64,000 nt of DNA, from positions 868,001-932,000 of the forward strand of contig NC_014371.1 of NCBI RefSeq assembly GCF_000144405.1. The letters run 5' to 3'. The translations under genes and the position numbers were made by a program. Below the pieces are notes generated by a model that was not told where the DNA came from, made no database searches, and saw only the letters and a program-made list of their open reading frames with translations. Each line of letters starts with the position of its first letter. Position 1 is the stretch's first letter. Positions 27,483-36,803 of the stretch are shown here, one piece after another. Origin of the DNA: Prevotella melaninogenica ATCC 25845. GTDB taxonomy: Bacteria; Bacteroidota; Bacteroidia; Bacteroidales; Bacteroidaceae.

Positions 27483-27548
27483 AAGGGGTGGCTCAAAAGT
27501 AAAACAATCAACCAATATCAGTCATACGATAAAACCGAGCCACCCCTT
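27483..27548 (+). terminator. 12-bp inverted repeat before traE
   Basis: AAGGGGTGGCTC (27483-27494) pairs perfectly with GAGCCACCCCTT (27537-27548) across 42 bases. It lies between the traA-proximal genes and traE and may terminate or attenuate the leader transcript. No T run follows. Confidence 0.45.
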
Positions 27549-27603
27549 ACCATCTCTACCCAAAAGAAAACAATTCATTTAACAACTTAAAATAAAAAGA
27601 ACA

Positions 27604-27903
27604 ATGAACAACAAAAAGAAAATCACAATGCTTCTCCTGACGGCTACCGCCATAGGAGCATACGCACAAGGCAACGGCATGGCGGGTATCAACGAAGCCA
27701 CAAAAATGGTAACCTCTTACTTCGATCCAGGTACAAAGCTTATCTATGCTATCGGAGCCGTAGTAGGTCTGATTGGAGGAATAAAAGTCTATAACAAGTT
27801 CTCAAGTGGTGACCCCGATACGAGCAAGACCGCTGCCTCTTGGTTCGGTGCGTGTATCTTTCTCATTGTGGCAGCCACTATCTTGAGAAGTTTCTTCCTG
27901 TAA
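27604..27903 (+). CDS. traE: Conjugation protein TraE (DUF4134, pilin-like)
   Basis: A 99-residue protein with a signal sequence (MLLLTATAIGAYAQ) and two further hydrophobic helices (LIYAIGAVVGLIGGIKVY, FGACIFLIVAATIL). This is the layout of DUF4134, the VirB2-like small membrane protein of Bacteroidota conjugation systems. It is first in the traE-F-G block that builds the channel and lies five bases before traF. Confidence 0.88.
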   Translation: MNNKKKITMLLLTATAIGAYAQGNGMAGINEATKMVTSYFDPGTKLIYAIGAVVGLIGGIKVYNKFSSGDPDTSKTAASWFGACIFLIVAATILRSFFL

Positions 27904-27907
27904 GGCG

Positions 27908-28243
27908 ATGGCAGCATTTGAAATCAACAAAGGTGTAGGTCGGACGGTAGAGTTCAAGGGCTTGAAGGCGCAGTACCTCTTCCTCTTTGCAGGAGGACTG
28001 CTGGCTGTCTTCATTCTCGTTGTCGTGCTCTATCTCTGTGGAGTCAGCCAAGTAGCCTGTCTTGTCATAGGTGTAGTGGGTGCCAGCCTTGTGGTATGGC
28101 AAACGTTCACCATGAATAGAAAGTATGGGCAATATGGGCTGATGAAAAAAGGAGCAATACGTATGCACCCACGCTACCTTGTAAACCGCCGTACGGTCTG
28201 CCACCTTATCTGTAACCTTCAATCAAAGAAAGCGAAGCAATGA
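27908..28243 (+). CDS. traF: Conjugation protein TraF (DUF4133, VirB3-like)
   Basis: A 111-residue protein starting MAAFEINKGVGRTVEFKGLK, a typical DUF4133 start. Two adjacent membrane helices follow at residues 23-65 (LFLFAGGLLAVFILVVVLYL and VACLVIGVVGASLVV) and then a basic tail. It corresponds to the inner-membrane VirB3-like protein. Its stop overlaps the traG start. Confidence 0.88.
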   Translation: MAAFEINKGVGRTVEFKGLKAQYLFLFAGGLLAVFILVVVLYLCGVSQVACLVIGVVGASLVVWQTFTMNRKYGQYGLMKKGAIRMHPRYLVNRRTVCHLICNLQSKKAKQ

Positions 28244-30753
28244 GAAATAAAAGCAAGATAACCACCTTGGAGTCTAAGTTTCCACTGCTCTCCGTAGAGC
28301 AGGGTTGCATGGTGAGCAAAGATGCTGACATCACCGTGGCTTTCCGTGTGGAACTGCCCGAACTCTTTACCGTCACTTCTGCAGAGTATGAAGCGATGCA
28401 CTCTGCCTGGCATAAGGCAATCAAGGTGCTACCCAATTACAGCATCGTGCACAAGCAGGACTGGTTCATCAAGGAGGACTATCAAGGAAAGCTCTCCGAT
28501 GGCGGACTGAGCTTCCTTGCCCGTTCCTCTGAACGGCATTTCAACGAACGTCCGTACCTGCACCACAGCGTTTACTTATTCCTGACCAAGACCAACAAGC
28601 AGCGTATGGCACAACAGAGCAATTTTTCCTCGCTCTGCCGTGGACACCTCATTCCCAAGGAAATCACCAACAAGGACGAAGTGATGAAGTTCATGGAAGC
28701 TGTAGACCAGTTTGAACGCATCATCAACGATACCGAGCAGATAAGGATTGTCCGCATGACTGAAGATGAATTGATTGGTACAAAGGAAAAAGGCGGTCTC
28801 TTGGACCGTTATTTCTCCCTCTCGGAAGAAAGACACGCCTCGTTGGAGGACATCCGCTTGGGCGCAGACCTTGTACGTGTGGGCGACAATATGATTTGTC
28901 TGCATACGCTCTCCGACACGGACGACCTGCCTACAACGGTCAGCACAGACAGCCGATATGAGCGATTATCGACCGACCGAAGCGACTGCCGTCTTTCCTT
29001 TGCCTCTCCCGTGGGTCTGATGTTGCCCTGCAACCATATCTATAACCAGTATCTCTTCATCGAGGACAGCGATGCCAACTTGGAACGCTTCGAAAAGCAG
29101 GCAAGGAATATGCACTCACTGGCACGCTACAGCCGTAGCAACCAAATCAACGAGGAGTGGATACAGGAGTATCTCAATATTGCCCATTCACAGGGGCTGA
29201 CATCTATCCGTGCCCATTTTAACGTACTGGCATGGAGTAGCGACAAGGAAGAACTTCGCCAGATTAAGAATGACGTGGGCTCTGCACTTGCTCTTATGGA
29301 ATGCCACCCTCGCCACAATACCATTGATGCGGCAACGCTCTACTGGGCGGGTATTCCCGGCAATGCGGCAGACTTTCCTGCAGAAGAGTCATTCTATACT
29401 TTCATCGAGCCTGCCCTCTGTTTCTTTACGGCAGAGACGAACTATAAGGACTCACTCTCTCCCTTCGGTATCAAGATGGCAGACCGCCTTTCTGGAAAGC
29501 CCGTCCACTTGGATATATCGGATTTGCCGATGAAAAAGGGAGTTATCACCAATAGAAACAAATTTATCTTGGGTCCTTCGGGTAGTGGCAAGTCTTTCTT
29601 TACCAACCACATGGTACGCCAGTATTACGAGCAGGGGGCGCATGTCCTCTTGGTCGATACAGGTAACTCATATCAAGGTTTGTGTGAACTTATCCACCGC
29701 AAGACCAAGGGTGAGGATGGTGTGTATTTCACCTATACCAATGAAAGTCCTATATCTTTCAACCCTTTCTATACGGATGATTACTTTTTCGATGTAGAGA
29801 AGAGAGAGAGTATCTGTACGCTACTGCTTACGCTTTGGAAAAGTGCCGATGAGCATATCACAAAGACCGAGGCAGGTGAACTTGGTTCAGCCGTAAACTC
29901 CTATATCGAACTGATATGTGCAGACCATAGCGTTACGCCCTGTTTTAATACCTTCTATGAGTATCTGCGGGACGTGTACCGCAAGGATATGGAAAAGCGT
30001 GACATCAAGGTAACGCTCTCGGACTTCAATATTAACAACCTCTTAACAACATTAAAGCAATACTATCGTGGCGGTCGTTATGATTTCCTGCTGAACTCGG
30101 ACAAGAACATCGACCTGCTCTCTAAACGCTTCATCGTCTTTGAAATCGACCAAGTAAAGGATAACAAGGACCTCTTTCCTGTGGTAACGATTATCATCAT
30201 GGAGGCCTTCATCAACAAGATGCGCCGATTAAAGGGTATCCGCAAGATGATACTCATTGAGGAAGCGTGGAAAGCCATAGCTTCGGCAAACATGGCAGAC
30301 TACATCAAGTATCTCTACAAGACGGTGAGAAAGTATTTTGGGGAAGCCATTGTCGTAACGCAGGAGGTGGACGATATCATCCAGTCGCCTATAGTCAAGG
30401 AAAGTATTATTAATAACTCTGACTGCAAGATACTGCTCGACCAGCGCAAGTATATGACCAAGTTCGACGGCATACAGGCGATGCTCGGTCTTTCGGAAAA
30501 GGAAAAGAGCCAGATTCTCTCCATCAACCAGAACAACGACCCGAACCGACTCTACAAGGAAGTTTGGATAGGTCTGGGAGGTATGCAGAGTGCTGTCTAT
30601 GCTACGGAAGTGAGTATGGAGGAGTACCTGACCTACACCACAGAGGAAACCGAGAAGGTGGAGGTGATGAACAGGGCGGCACAGCTCGGTGGTGATATCG
30701 AAACGGCTATCCGTCAGCTTGCCATAGAGAAAAGAAACAATAAAAAGAAATAA
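28240..30753 (+). CDS. traG: Conjugation ATPase TraG (VirB4-like)
   Basis: The 837-residue protein has Walker A LGPSGSGKSFF near residue 445 and Walker B MILIEEAWKAI near residue 670, with a VVTQEVDDI arginine/glutamine region near 706. The N-terminal 430 residues carry the VirB4-type domain. It powers assembly of the mating channel at the inner membrane. The start ATG overlaps the traF stop (ATGA). Length and order match TraG of CTnDOT-like elements. Confidence 0.92.
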   Translation: MRNKSKITTLESKFPLLSVEQGCMVSKDADITVAFRVELPELFTVTSAEYEAMHSAWHKAIKVLPNYSIVHKQDWFIKEDYQGKLSDGGLSFLARSSERHFNERPYLHHSVYLFLTKTNKQRMAQQSNFSSLCRGHLIPKEITNKDEVMKFMEAVDQFERIINDTEQIRIVRMTEDELIGTKEKGGLLDRYFSLSEERHASLEDIRLGADLVRVGDNMICLHTLSDTDDLPTTVSTDSRYERLSTDRSDCRLSFASPVGLMLPCNHIYNQYLFIEDSDANLERFEKQARNMHSLARYSRSNQINEEWIQEYLNIAHSQGLTSIRAHFNVLAWSSDKEELRQIKNDVGSALALMECHPRHNTIDAATLYWAGIPGNAADFPAEESFYTFIEPALCFFTAETNYKDSLSPFGIKMADRLSGKPVHLDISDLPMKKGVITNRNKFILGPSGSGKSFFTNHMVRQYYEQGAHVLLVDTGNSYQGLCELIHRKTKGEDGVYFTYTNESPISFNPFYTDDYFFDVEKRESICTLLLTLWKSADEHITKTEAGELGSAVNSYIELICADHSVTPCFNTFYEYLRDVYRKDMEKRDIKVTLSDFNINNLLTTLKQYYRGGRYDFLLNSDKNIDLLSKRFIVFEIDQVKDNKDLFPVVTIIIMEAFINKMRRLKGIRKMILIEEAWKAIASANMADYIKYLYKTVRKYFGEAIVVTQEVDDIIQSPIVKESIINNSDCKILLDQRKYMTKFDGIQAMLGLSEKEKSQILSINQNNDPNRLYKEVWIGLGGMQSAVYATEVSMEEYLTYTTEETEKVEVMNRAAQLGGDIETAIRQLAIEKRNNKKK

Positions 30754-30780
30754 GTACAAACCATCAAAACTATAGTAACA

Positions 30781-31410
30781 ATGAAAAAGTACATTTTCAT
30801 GGCTCTCTTAGGATTGAGCCTTTCTGTTCCCAAAGCCCATGCACAGTGGGTAGTAACCGACCCTGGCAATTTTGCCGGCAACATCGTCAATTCGGTCAAG
30901 GAGATAGCAACAGCTTCGAAGACAGTGAAGAATACCTTGGACGGGTTCAAGGAGGTGGAGAAACTCTACAACGACACCAAGAAGTATTACGATGCACTCA
31001 AGAAGGTGAACAACTTGATTGGTGATGCCTATAAGGTCAAAGAGTGCATCCTTATGGTGGGCGACATCTCTGAGATTTACGTCACCTCGTATAAGAAAAT
31101 GCTCTCGGACAAGAACTTCCGCCCTTCGGAACTCGCTGCGATGGCTTCGGGATATGCCAAACTCTTGGAGCAGAGTGGTGAGAGTCTCAAGGAACTAAAG
31201 TCCATCGTTAAGAGTAATGTCTTCTCGATGAACGACCACGAGCGAATGCAGGCAATAGACCGTATCTATACTACGCTTAGGGAAAATCGCTCACTTGTAT
31301 CATACTACACAAGGAAAAACATCTCCGTAAGCTATGTGCGTGCAAGGGAGAAGAACAACCTTGCCTCCGTTAAGGCACTCTATGGTAATACGGCAAGCAG
31401 GTATTGGTAA
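30781..31410 (+). CDS. traI: Conjugation protein TraI (DUF4141, VirB5-like)
   Basis: A 209-residue exported protein with a signal peptide (MALLGLSLSVPKAHAQW). The mature part is almost wholly helical and lysine-rich (TVKNTLDGFKEVEKLYNDTK), as in DUF4141. It is thought to act as a minor pilus or periplasmic component. It follows traG by 27 bases. No traH is present between them. Confidence 0.87.
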   Translation: MKKYIFMALLGLSLSVPKAHAQWVVTDPGNFAGNIVNSVKEIATASKTVKNTLDGFKEVEKLYNDTKKYYDALKKVNNLIGDAYKVKECILMVGDISEIYVTSYKKMLSDKNFRPSELAAMASGYAKLLEQSGESLKELKSIVKSNVFSMNDHERMQAIDRIYTTLRENRSLVSYYTRKNISVSYVRAREKNNLASVKALYGNTASRYW

Positions 31411-31464
31411 ATCCACAGACAAAAAAAGAACTTGAAAGAACTTTCATAAAAAACACTTTTGCTT

Positions 31465-32502
31465 ATGGATTTTGCCAGTTTACATGAGCTGCTACGCTCA
31501 ACCTATGCCGAGATGATGCCGCTCTGTGCCCAGATGACGGGCATTGCCAAGGGCATTGCGGGCTTGGGTGCGCTCTTTTATATTGCTCTTCGGGTATGGG
31601 CTTCCATTGCCCGTGCCGAGGCGATAGACGTCTTTCCGCTTCTCCGCCCCTTCGTGCTGGGCTTTTGCATCATGTTCTTCCCGACAGTCGTACTGGGTAC
31701 GATGAATGCCGTTCTCTCGCCCGTAGTGCAGGGAACGGAGATGATGGTACACCAACAGGAGGGGAACCTTGCAGAGCTTACTGCCAAGCGGGACAAGTTG
31801 CAAGAGGAAGCCTACCTTAGAAATCCTGAAACAGCCTACCTTGTCTCCAACGAGAAGTTCGATGAGAAGATAGAGGAAATGGGCATCATCGGACCTGAAG
31901 ATGCTGTGACGATAGCAGGTATGTATGCCGAGCGTGCTGCCTATCAGACCAAGCAGTGGATCATGAAGATGGTACACGACCTTTTAGAACTCCTATTCCA
32001 TGCTGCAGGGCTTATCATCGACACGCTACGCACCTTCATACTCATCGTTCTTGCCATTCTCGGTCCGATAGTCTTCGGCATTGCAGTATGGGATGGTCTT
32101 GCTGGCTCACTTACGGCATGGTTCTCACGCTATATCTCTGTCTACCTGTGGCTACCTGTCAGCTCTATTCTTACGGCACTGCTTACAAAAATACAGGTGC
32201 TGATGATAGAGAAGGATATTGAAGCACTCAGTGACCCTAACTATCTGCCTGATTCGGGGACGTGGTACTACATCGTCTTCTTCCTTATCGGTATTGTAGG
32301 CTACTTCTGTGTACCTACCGTGGCAGGCTGGATTATCGAAGCTGGAGGTGGTATCGGCTCATACGGTCGTAATGTCAACCAGACAGCACAGCGTGGTGCG
32401 CAAGGCGCATATACTGGTGGCAAGGCTGCTATGGCTGGCGCAGGTGCTACTGTGGGAAATGTCGGTGGACGTATCAAGGGTGCACTGCTCAAAGGAAAAT
32501 AG
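31465..32502 (+). CDS. traJ: Conjugation protein TraJ (VirB6-like)
   Basis: The 345-residue inner-membrane protein has five or more hydrophobic segments (LGALFYIALRVWASI, PFVLGFCIMFFPTVVLGTM, TFILIVLAILGPIVFGIAVW, YIVFFLIGIVGYFCVPTVAG). Its C-terminal tail is glycine- and alanine-rich. ATG 31465 (MDFASLHELLRSTY) is the family start; the TTG six bases earlier is rejected. This is the polytopic channel protein of the system. Confidence 0.88.
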   Translation: MDFASLHELLRSTYAEMMPLCAQMTGIAKGIAGLGALFYIALRVWASIARAEAIDVFPLLRPFVLGFCIMFFPTVVLGTMNAVLSPVVQGTEMMVHQQEGNLAELTAKRDKLQEEAYLRNPETAYLVSNEKFDEKIEEMGIIGPEDAVTIAGMYAERAAYQTKQWIMKMVHDLLELLFHAAGLIIDTLRTFILIVLAILGPIVFGIAVWDGLAGSLTAWFSRYISVYLWLPVSSILTALLTKIQVLMIEKDIEALSDPNYLPDSGTWYYIVFFLIGIVGYFCVPTVAGWIIEAGGGIGSYGRNVNQTAQRGAQGAYTGGKAAMAGAGATVGNVGGRIKGALLKGK

Positions 32503-32547
32503 AAATCGAACAACTATGCTTAATTAATCAACAGATATAAAAGAAAA

Positions 32548-33171
32548 ATGGAATTCAAATCACTTGGTAATATCGAGACCTCATTCAGGCAGATAAGGCT
32601 CTACGCCTTTGTCTTTGCCATCGTCTGCGTGGCGGTAAGCGGTTATGCCGTCTATGCCTCATACAGCTTCGCCAAGGAGCAGAGGGAGAAAATCTATGTG
32701 CTTGACCAGGGAAAGTCGCTCATGCTTGCCCTCAGTCAGGATGCAAGTCGTAATCGTCCCGTAGAGGCAAGGGAACACGTGCGTCGTTTCCATGAGCTGT
32801 TCTTCACCATTGCGCCTGACAAGGATGCCATTGAGAAGAACATGGAGCGTGCCTTTGTGCTGTGTGACAAGTCGGCTTTCAACTATTACAAAGACTTGGC
32901 AGAGAAGGGCTATTATAACCGTGCCATATCGGGTAATGTCAATCAGCGCATAGAGGTGGACTCTATCCACTGCAACTTCAATACTTACCCTTATGCGGTA
33001 ACGACTTATGCACGGGAGTTTATCGTCCGTCAGAGTAACGTTACAGAGCGCAGTCTTGTTACGACCTGCACGCTGCAGAACTCTGTCCGTTCGGACAATA
33101 ACCCGCAAGGTTTTCTTATGGAGAACTTCCTTGTGAAGGAAAACAGGGATATACAGACTTATAAACGATAA
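32548..33171 (+). CDS. traK: Conjugation protein TraK (VirB8-like)
   Basis: A 207-residue protein starting MEFKSLGNIETSFRQIR, the conserved TraK start, with a single N-terminal membrane helix (YAFVFAIVCVAVSGYAVYAS) and a periplasmic domain. It nucleates the channel in the VirB8 role. It lies 45 bases after traJ and four bases before traL. Confidence 0.9.
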   Translation: MEFKSLGNIETSFRQIRLYAFVFAIVCVAVSGYAVYASYSFAKEQREKIYVLDQGKSLMLALSQDASRNRPVEAREHVRRFHELFFTIAPDKDAIEKNMERAFVLCDKSAFNYYKDLAEKGYYNRAISGNVNQRIEVDSIHCNFNTYPYAVTTYAREFIVRQSNVTERSLVTTCTLQNSVRSDNNPQGFLMENFLVKENRDIQTYKR

Positions 33172-33175
33172 GGCT

Positions 33176-33478
33176 ATGGCAAGGAAAAGAAACTTTTTAC
33201 TCTCACGTCAATATCTGCGCTTTCACCTGTGGCTCCGCCATCGGTGTGAAAGACTCACGATAAGGCAGAGAAAGGAAATCGTCTATGGGCTGAGTTTCAT
33301 CTATCTGCTCTGCTCGCTCTGGATGATAGCACAGTTCTTCCTTCCTCCAAAGAAGGAGAAACTACCCATCCCCACGGGAAAGCTGACGGACAGTCCGATA
33401 CAGACGGACAGTACTTTACAAGAGTTACACGGCAATTTTTACCTACAACATCATCAAACAATCAAAGAAAATGGATAA
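33176..33478 (+). CDS. traL: Conjugation protein TraL (small membrane protein)
   Basis: A 100-residue protein with a basic N-terminal part, one membrane helix (IVYGLSFIYLLCSLWMIAQFF) and a short polar tail containing LPIPTGKLTDSPIQTDS. Size and location between traK and traM fit TraL (DUF3989-like). Its end overlaps the traM start by eight bases. Confidence 0.82.
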   Translation: MARKRNFLLSRQYLRFHLWLRHRCERLTIRQRKEIVYGLSFIYLLCSLWMIAQFFLPPKKEKLPIPTGKLTDSPIQTDSTLQELHGNFYLQHHQTIKENG

Positions 33479-34739
33479 TAAACAGAAAGAACAAATGAAG
33501 AAAGGCTTGGTCTTCGGAGGTCTGGGACTGCTGTTTGCCCTTTCAATGTGGTTTATCTTCGCACCTTCGGGCAAGGATAAGACTGCAGCGGAACAGGGAC
33601 TCAATGACAGCATACCGCAGGCAACGACAGAAAAACTGACGGAGAACAAACTCAAAGCCTACGAATTAGGCGACAAAGCACACGAGGAAGAACAGACCCG
33701 CGAGGAGATGGGCAGACTATCGGACTATTTTGCACAGAACACTGCTCCATCAGAGGAGCAGCGTGCAGAAACAGCTGCTTCTACGGCAAAGATAGAAAGC
33801 TCCATGCATCGTTATGAGGAGAACAATCGGCTTTTGAACTCTTTTTACGCTCCCGACCCACACGAGCAGGAACGTGAAGCCTTGCGCTCGGAAATAGATA
33901 ACCTTAAAAAGGAACTCTCTGTCAAAGACAGCAGGGAGGACAATGAAGAGAAACGACAGCTTGCCTTGATGGAAAAGAGCTATCAGATGGCAGCGAAGTA
34001 TCTTCCTAAAACATCAACTCCACCTACTTTCAATAGTGGTTTGACTGCTGAAAAAGAGAAGACGGAAGATACAGCAGGTGGCTCTGACGCCGCTAAGGGC
34101 AAGACCATGCAGAAGGAAAAGCCTGTAATGGAGGTGCTGCCGGAGCGTAGGCAGATAGTTTCTTCACTTGACCAGCCTATGAGCGATGTGTACTTTATGG
34201 AGGAATACGGCAAGAAGGCTCGTAATATGGGCTTTCATTCGCTCACAAGTATGGCTGCTCATACGATGCGCAATACGCTTAAAGTTGTAGTGGACAGGAC
34301 AACGACAATCAAGGAGGGTGACAATGTCGTGCTTCGTCTGCTTGAAAGTGCCAAGGTAGGGGGGCTGCACATTCCACGACAAAGCCGACTCATAGCCGTT
34401 GCTAAGATAGAGGGCAACCGTATGCACCTGCTTATCAAAAGCATTGAGGTGGACGGGCATATCATAGCCGTCAAGCTCTCGGCATACGATATGGACGGAC
34501 AGGAGGGTGTGTATATACCAGGTTCGGAGGACATCAATGCGCTTAAGGAAGTAGGGGCGAACATCGGTGGTTCAATGGGCACCTCCTTTACCTTCGCTTC
34601 CTCTGCCAAGGACCAGATTATCTCCGAGGCTGCTCGTGGGGTGATGCAAGGCGCAAGTCAGCTGCTTCAGAAGAAACTGCGCACCATCAAGGTAACGCTC
34701 AAGGGTGGCTACCGCCTTTTCTTGGTTCAGTCCAAATGA
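33471..34739 (+). CDS. traM: Conjugation protein TraM (VirB10-like)
   Basis: The 422-residue protein has one N-terminal membrane helix (GLVFGGLGLLFALSMWFIF), a long charged linker (residues 45-250) and a C-terminal beta-rich domain (TIKEGDNVVLRLLESAKVGG, then GVYIPGSEDI). This is the TraM layout, the VirB10-like protein linking inner and outer membranes. It overlaps traL at its start and traN at its end (ATGA). Confidence 0.9.
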   Translation: MDNKQKEQMKKGLVFGGLGLLFALSMWFIFAPSGKDKTAAEQGLNDSIPQATTEKLTENKLKAYELGDKAHEEEQTREEMGRLSDYFAQNTAPSEEQRAETAASTAKIESSMHRYEENNRLLNSFYAPDPHEQEREALRSEIDNLKKELSVKDSREDNEEKRQLALMEKSYQMAAKYLPKTSTPPTFNSGLTAEKEKTEDTAGGSDAAKGKTMQKEKPVMEVLPERRQIVSSLDQPMSDVYFMEEYGKKARNMGFHSLTSMAAHTMRNTLKVVVDRTTTIKEGDNVVLRLLESAKVGGLHIPRQSRLIAVAKIEGNRMHLLIKSIEVDGHIIAVKLSAYDMDGQEGVYIPGSEDINALKEVGANIGGSMGTSFTFASSAKDQIISEAARGVMQGASQLLQKKLRTIKVTLKGGYRLFLVQSK

Positions 34740-34786
34740 AACAATCGAAAATGATAAGTAAAAATAACATCAAATCAAAAGGAACA

Positions 34787-35737
34787 ATGAAGAAAATTAT
34801 TTTATCAATGGCTATGCTTGCCATGGTGGGAGCAACAGCCACAGCACAGGAAAACAATGATGGTCTGACACCAAGCCGTCCGCTTACTTCGGGCGAACTC
34901 TTTCAAGGTATGAGCCGTGCTATTCCAACGGGACGTGTCGTACTGCCGTATGGTCTTGACGTTACCTTTGACAAGACCGTGCACCTTATCTTCCCTTCTG
35001 CCATCCGCTATGTAGACTTAGGTTCGCAGAACATCATCGCGGGGAAGGCGGAGGATGCAGAGAACGTGTTACGTGTAAAGGCTTCAGTGAAGGACTTTGA
35101 AACGGAGACCAATATGAGTGTCATCTGTGAGGACGGCTCTTTCTATGCTTTCAATGTAAAGTATGCCGATGAGCCTGAGAAGCTCAGCATAGAGATGAAG
35201 GACTTTCTCTCCACGACGGAAGGCAGGCTGCCAAGCAATCGCTCTGATATTTACTTTAAGGAACTCGGTAACGAGTCGCCCGTATTAGTAAAACTGATGA
35301 TGCAGACTATCTATCAGAACGACAAGCGTACCATCAAACATATCGGTGCACAGCAGTTTGGTATGAAGTTCCTGCTTCGTGGCTTGTATGCCCATAACGG
35401 CTTGCTGTATTTCCACACTCGTATGGAAAACGGCACGAATATGCCGTACTCTGTGGATTTTATCATCTTTAAGGTGGTTGATAAGAAGATGGCAAAGCGC
35501 ACTGCCATTCAGGAGCAGGTATTGCAGCCACTTCGTGCCTATCATCAGGTAATGCAGGTGCGTGGCATGGGAAGTGAACACACTGTGTTTGCGCTCGAGC
35601 AGTTTTCTCTTGCTGAAGACAAGCAGCTTGAAGTGACACTCTATGAGAGAAATGGCGGTCGTACGCTGACTTTCCATGTAACGGCAGAAGACCTGCAGTT
35701 GGCAAAGAAGATTGATAACCTCAAACTGAAATGGTAA
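34787..35737 (+). CDS. traN: Conjugation protein TraN (DUF4138, VirB9-like)
   Basis: An exported protein whose signal peptide begins at ATG 34787 (MKKIILSMAMLAMVGATATA), about 316 residues. The frame is open back to ATG 34736, which overlaps the traM stop, so that start is an alternative. The mature part (LDVTFDKTVHLIFPSAIRYV) matches DUF4138. It is the outer-membrane-associated partner of TraM. An AGGAACA sequence precedes 34787. Confidence 0.88.
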   Translation: MKKIILSMAMLAMVGATATAQENNDGLTPSRPLTSGELFQGMSRAIPTGRVVLPYGLDVTFDKTVHLIFPSAIRYVDLGSQNIIAGKAEDAENVLRVKASVKDFETETNMSVICEDGSFYAFNVKYADEPEKLSIEMKDFLSTTEGRLPSNRSDIYFKELGNESPVLVKLMMQTIYQNDKRTIKHIGAQQFGMKFLLRGLYAHNGLLYFHTRMENGTNMPYSVDFIIFKVVDKKMAKRTAIQEQVLQPLRAYHQVMQVRGMGSEHTVFALEQFSLAEDKQLEVTLYERNGGRTLTFHVTAEDLQLAKKIDNLKLKW

Positions 35738-36321
35738 TGAAGAAGAACAATATCATTCTAACAGTATGCGTTGCGGTGGCCATGACTTTCAGTCTGCCAT
35801 CGCAGGCACAGCGACTGATACCCAAGCAAAGGGGAATAGAGGTCGTAGGGGCTGTTCCACTCATCAAGGGTGAAAAGTTCCTTGCTGCTGACAATTTCGG
35901 CATGGGAGCATCACTCACACGATATCTGGGACGTGAGAATTATACCTTTGTTATGGCAGAGTATGAACAGCAGAATATGCCGTACAGAAGCTATAACGTA
36001 AAACTCAAGGATGCTCTCTTGCAGGTGGGCTATATGCACCCTGTTCTCTCCGACAGAGGTAAGAACGTGTTTCTTTATGGTGGCATATCCGTCTTGGGTG
36101 GCTATGAGCAGCTGAACGAGGACAAGAAGCTGCTGCCCGATGGGGCGACGCTGCTCGACCACTCCCGCTTTGTCTATGGCGGTGCCGTACATGGTTCGGT
36201 GGAAGTGTTTCTAACAGACAGGGTCCTCTTTCTTGTAAAGGCGCAGGGACGTTTCCTCTTTGGCTCGGACGTGCATTGTTTCCGTCCGGCTGTTTCAGCA
36301 GGACTAAGGTTTAACTTTTAA
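35737..36321 (+). CDS. traO: Conjugation protein TraO
   Basis: A 194-residue exported protein with a signal peptide (ILTVCVAVAMTFSLPSQAQ) and a strand-rich mature part (GIEVVGAVPLIKGEKF, NVFLYGGISVLGGYEQL, ending SAGLRFNF), which looks like a small outer-membrane barrel. It matches TraO by order and content. ATG 35737 overlaps the traN stop (TAATG); ATG 35731 is an alternative. Confidence 0.85.
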   Translation: MKKNNIILTVCVAVAMTFSLPSQAQRLIPKQRGIEVVGAVPLIKGEKFLAADNFGMGASLTRYLGRENYTFVMAEYEQQNMPYRSYNVKLKDALLQVGYMHPVLSDRGKNVFLYGGISVLGGYEQLNEDKKLLPDGATLLDHSRFVYGGAVHGSVEVFLTDRVLFLVKAQGRFLFGSDVHCFRPAVSAGLRFNF

Positions 36322-36333
36322 GTAGAAGAAAAG

Positions 36334-36792
36334 ATGAAGAAGATATTGAATACGATTTGGGTAATGGGTGTGCTGACCCTTGCCGTGTTTTGCCTATCTG
36401 CTTGTGATAGGGATTTGGATGTTCAGCAGTCTTATCCGTTTACGGTGGAGACAATGCCGGTTCAGAAGGACATCATAAGGGGGCAGACGGCTGAGATACG
36501 CTGCACGCTCAAACGAGGTGGTGAGTTTGCCGACACTCGCTATACGATACGTTATTTCCAGTCTGACGGCAAGGGCTTGCTAAGAAATGATAACGGCACA
36601 GTATTCAAGCCGAACGACTGCTATCCGCTTACAAAAGATGTGTTCCGCTTATACTACACCTCGCTCTCATCTGACCGCCAAACGATTGATGTATATGTGG
36701 AGGATAGTTTTGGGAAAGTTCAACAGCTGACCTTTAGTTTTAACAACGAGCGAGAAGAGGGCAAGGACAAGCCTGCATCTTCTCGCCACTAA
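36334..36792 (+). CDS. traQ: Conjugation protein TraQ (DUF3872 lipoprotein)
   Basis: A 152-residue lipoprotein: hydrophobic helix then LSAC with an acceptor cysteine near residue 24, followed by a beta-sandwich segment (YPFTVETMPVQKDIIRGQTA) typical of DUF3872. It directly follows traO. The primase gene traP, which lies between traO and traQ in CTnDOT, is absent here. Confidence 0.85.
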   Translation: MKKILNTIWVMGVLTLAVFCLSACDRDLDVQQSYPFTVETMPVQKDIIRGQTAEIRCTLKRGGEFADTRYTIRYFQSDGKGLLRNDNGTVFKPNDCYPLTKDVFRLYYTSLSSDRQTIDVYVEDSFGKVQQLTFSFNNEREEGKDKPASSRH

Positions 36793-36803
36793 AAGCGTAA
36801 TTG

